From: an uncultured Bacteroidota bacterium
GTDB lineage: Bacteria > Bacteroidota > Bacteroidia > Chitinophagales > LD1
Direction of reading: 5' to 3'
Assembly (NCBI GenBank): GCA_937894725.1
Contig: CALAYL010000095.1
Coordinates: 1-64,000 of the forward strand
DNA: 64,000 nt
Shown here: positions 63,653 through 64,000 of the stretch, piece by piece
Layout of the letters: the number at the start of each line of letters is the position of its first letter
How positions within the stretch are numbered: position 1 is the first letter of the stretch
Made by a program: the position numbers and the translations under genes
Notes under the pieces: model-generated
The model's database searches: none
The model's input: the letters and a program-made list of their open reading frames with translations, nothing else
What the model was told of the DNA's origin: nothing

Positions 63653-64000
63653 CTATAAAATATTTTTGGCTTCTGCTTTCAAAAAATCAAGTGCCACTTG
63701 CGATGGAAGTGGTTCTTCTACCTGCTCTATGCCCATCAAAATCATATTTGCAAGTTGCTGTGCTGGTGCTTGTGCATCTATCGTACCCGCCATCATGGTC
63801 ACCATTTTGATGAGTTCCTTTTTTGATGAAACGATGAGATTCCAAGCATCAGCCGAAATATAAATCTGCTGCGCAAAATTGTGTTCTACCTCTGTGTGTA
63901 TAGAAGTAACCATCGCAAATTGCAAGTCGCGAGTAGTCATACCAGACTCAAGCAATCGATTGATAAGCGAAGAAGGGTGCATCCTTTCGAGCAAAAGTGC
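63653..64000 (-). CDS. Hypothetical protein, 5' end outside the window
   Basis: The frame is open to base 64000, so the true start may lie beyond it; ATG at 63982 and TTG at 63994 are the in-window candidates. The visible 116 codons are helical (SSLINRLLESGMTTRDLQFAM, LIKMVTMMAGTI, QLANMILMGIEQVEE) without signal or membrane segment. No family recognised. Just upstream of and co-directional with the exonuclease gene, so a joint role is possible. Confidence 0.6.
   Translation of the reverse strand, partial: ALLLERMHPSSLINRLLESGMTTRDLQFAMVTSIHTEVEHNFAQQIYISADAWNLIVSSKKELIKMVTMMAGTIDAQAPAQQLANMILMGIEQVEEPLPSQVALDFLKAEAKNIL

Overview
The window comes from a member of the Bacteroidota. The evidence is an A+T-rich sequence, four secreted proteins with type IX secretion (T9SS) C-terminal sorting domains, SprB/PKD repeat proteins, an RND pump fused to a TolC-like channel, and promoters of the Bacteroidota type (TTTG about 17-19 nt upstream of TAnnTTTG). 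The sequence alone does not fix a genus. It looks like ordinary chromosome: dnaA, mreBCD, purH, metH, metF, thyA, dut, tig and a tRNA-Leu, with several small accessory insertions. No prophage, integron, CRISPR array or rRNA was seen.

Layout. 1-4041 (-): a large secreted beta-helix protein cut by the window edge. 4154-4257: a terminator and a heptamer repeat tract. 4359-4799 (-): dut. 4890-10190 (+): a 1766-residue M4 metallopeptidase with PKD, CUB and eight SprB repeats. 10350-12763 (+): mreBCD, tail-to-tail with an outer-membrane protein gene and purH (-). 15217-18212 (-): a TonB-receptor operon with a small lipoprotein. 18276-21179 (+): a dead M16-like/OmpA fusion and hppD. 21298-23807 (-): a BsuBI/PstI-type restriction-modification cassette in which both genes carry one disabling lesion. 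23994-31339: TPR protein, barrel protein, an ALDH-led operon, GNAT, RmlD-like reductase and M42 aminopeptidase. 31516-34492 (+): YceI, LemA, HtpX-like protease and an eRF1-like small protein.

34567-39912 is the methionine region: metH (-) behind a SAM-I riboswitch, a divergent META-domain lipoprotein, then metF. 40182-43372 holds a phosphohexomutase and a 5'-nucleotidase split into two genes. 43565-45004 is dnaA. 45131-51177 is a CzcA-type efflux system. 51275-54835 is a four-gene module with a BtrH-like cysteine enzyme and an ABC-2 exporter. 55005-60125 has two more T9SS cargo proteins, a secreted protein of unknown function, a DUF4349 lipoprotein and a decayed-looking REP-type transposase with hairpins. 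60241-64000 has a small inverted-repeat element in front of thyA, tRNA-Leu(UAG), trigger factor, a PolB-type 3'-5' exonuclease and a partial gene.

How the parts fit: the folate/methyl genes (metH, metF, thyA, with dut supplying dUMP) are spread over the window and not in one operon, and metH is under S-adenosylmethionine control. The envelope is well represented (TonB receptor, M16-OmpA fusion, barrels, RND pump, T9SS cargo). The most unusual items are the doubly broken RM cassette, the BtrH/ABC module, the M16-OmpA fusion, and the 107-bp element whose right flank contains the thyA start codon. All coordinates and motifs were read by eye and no database search was run.
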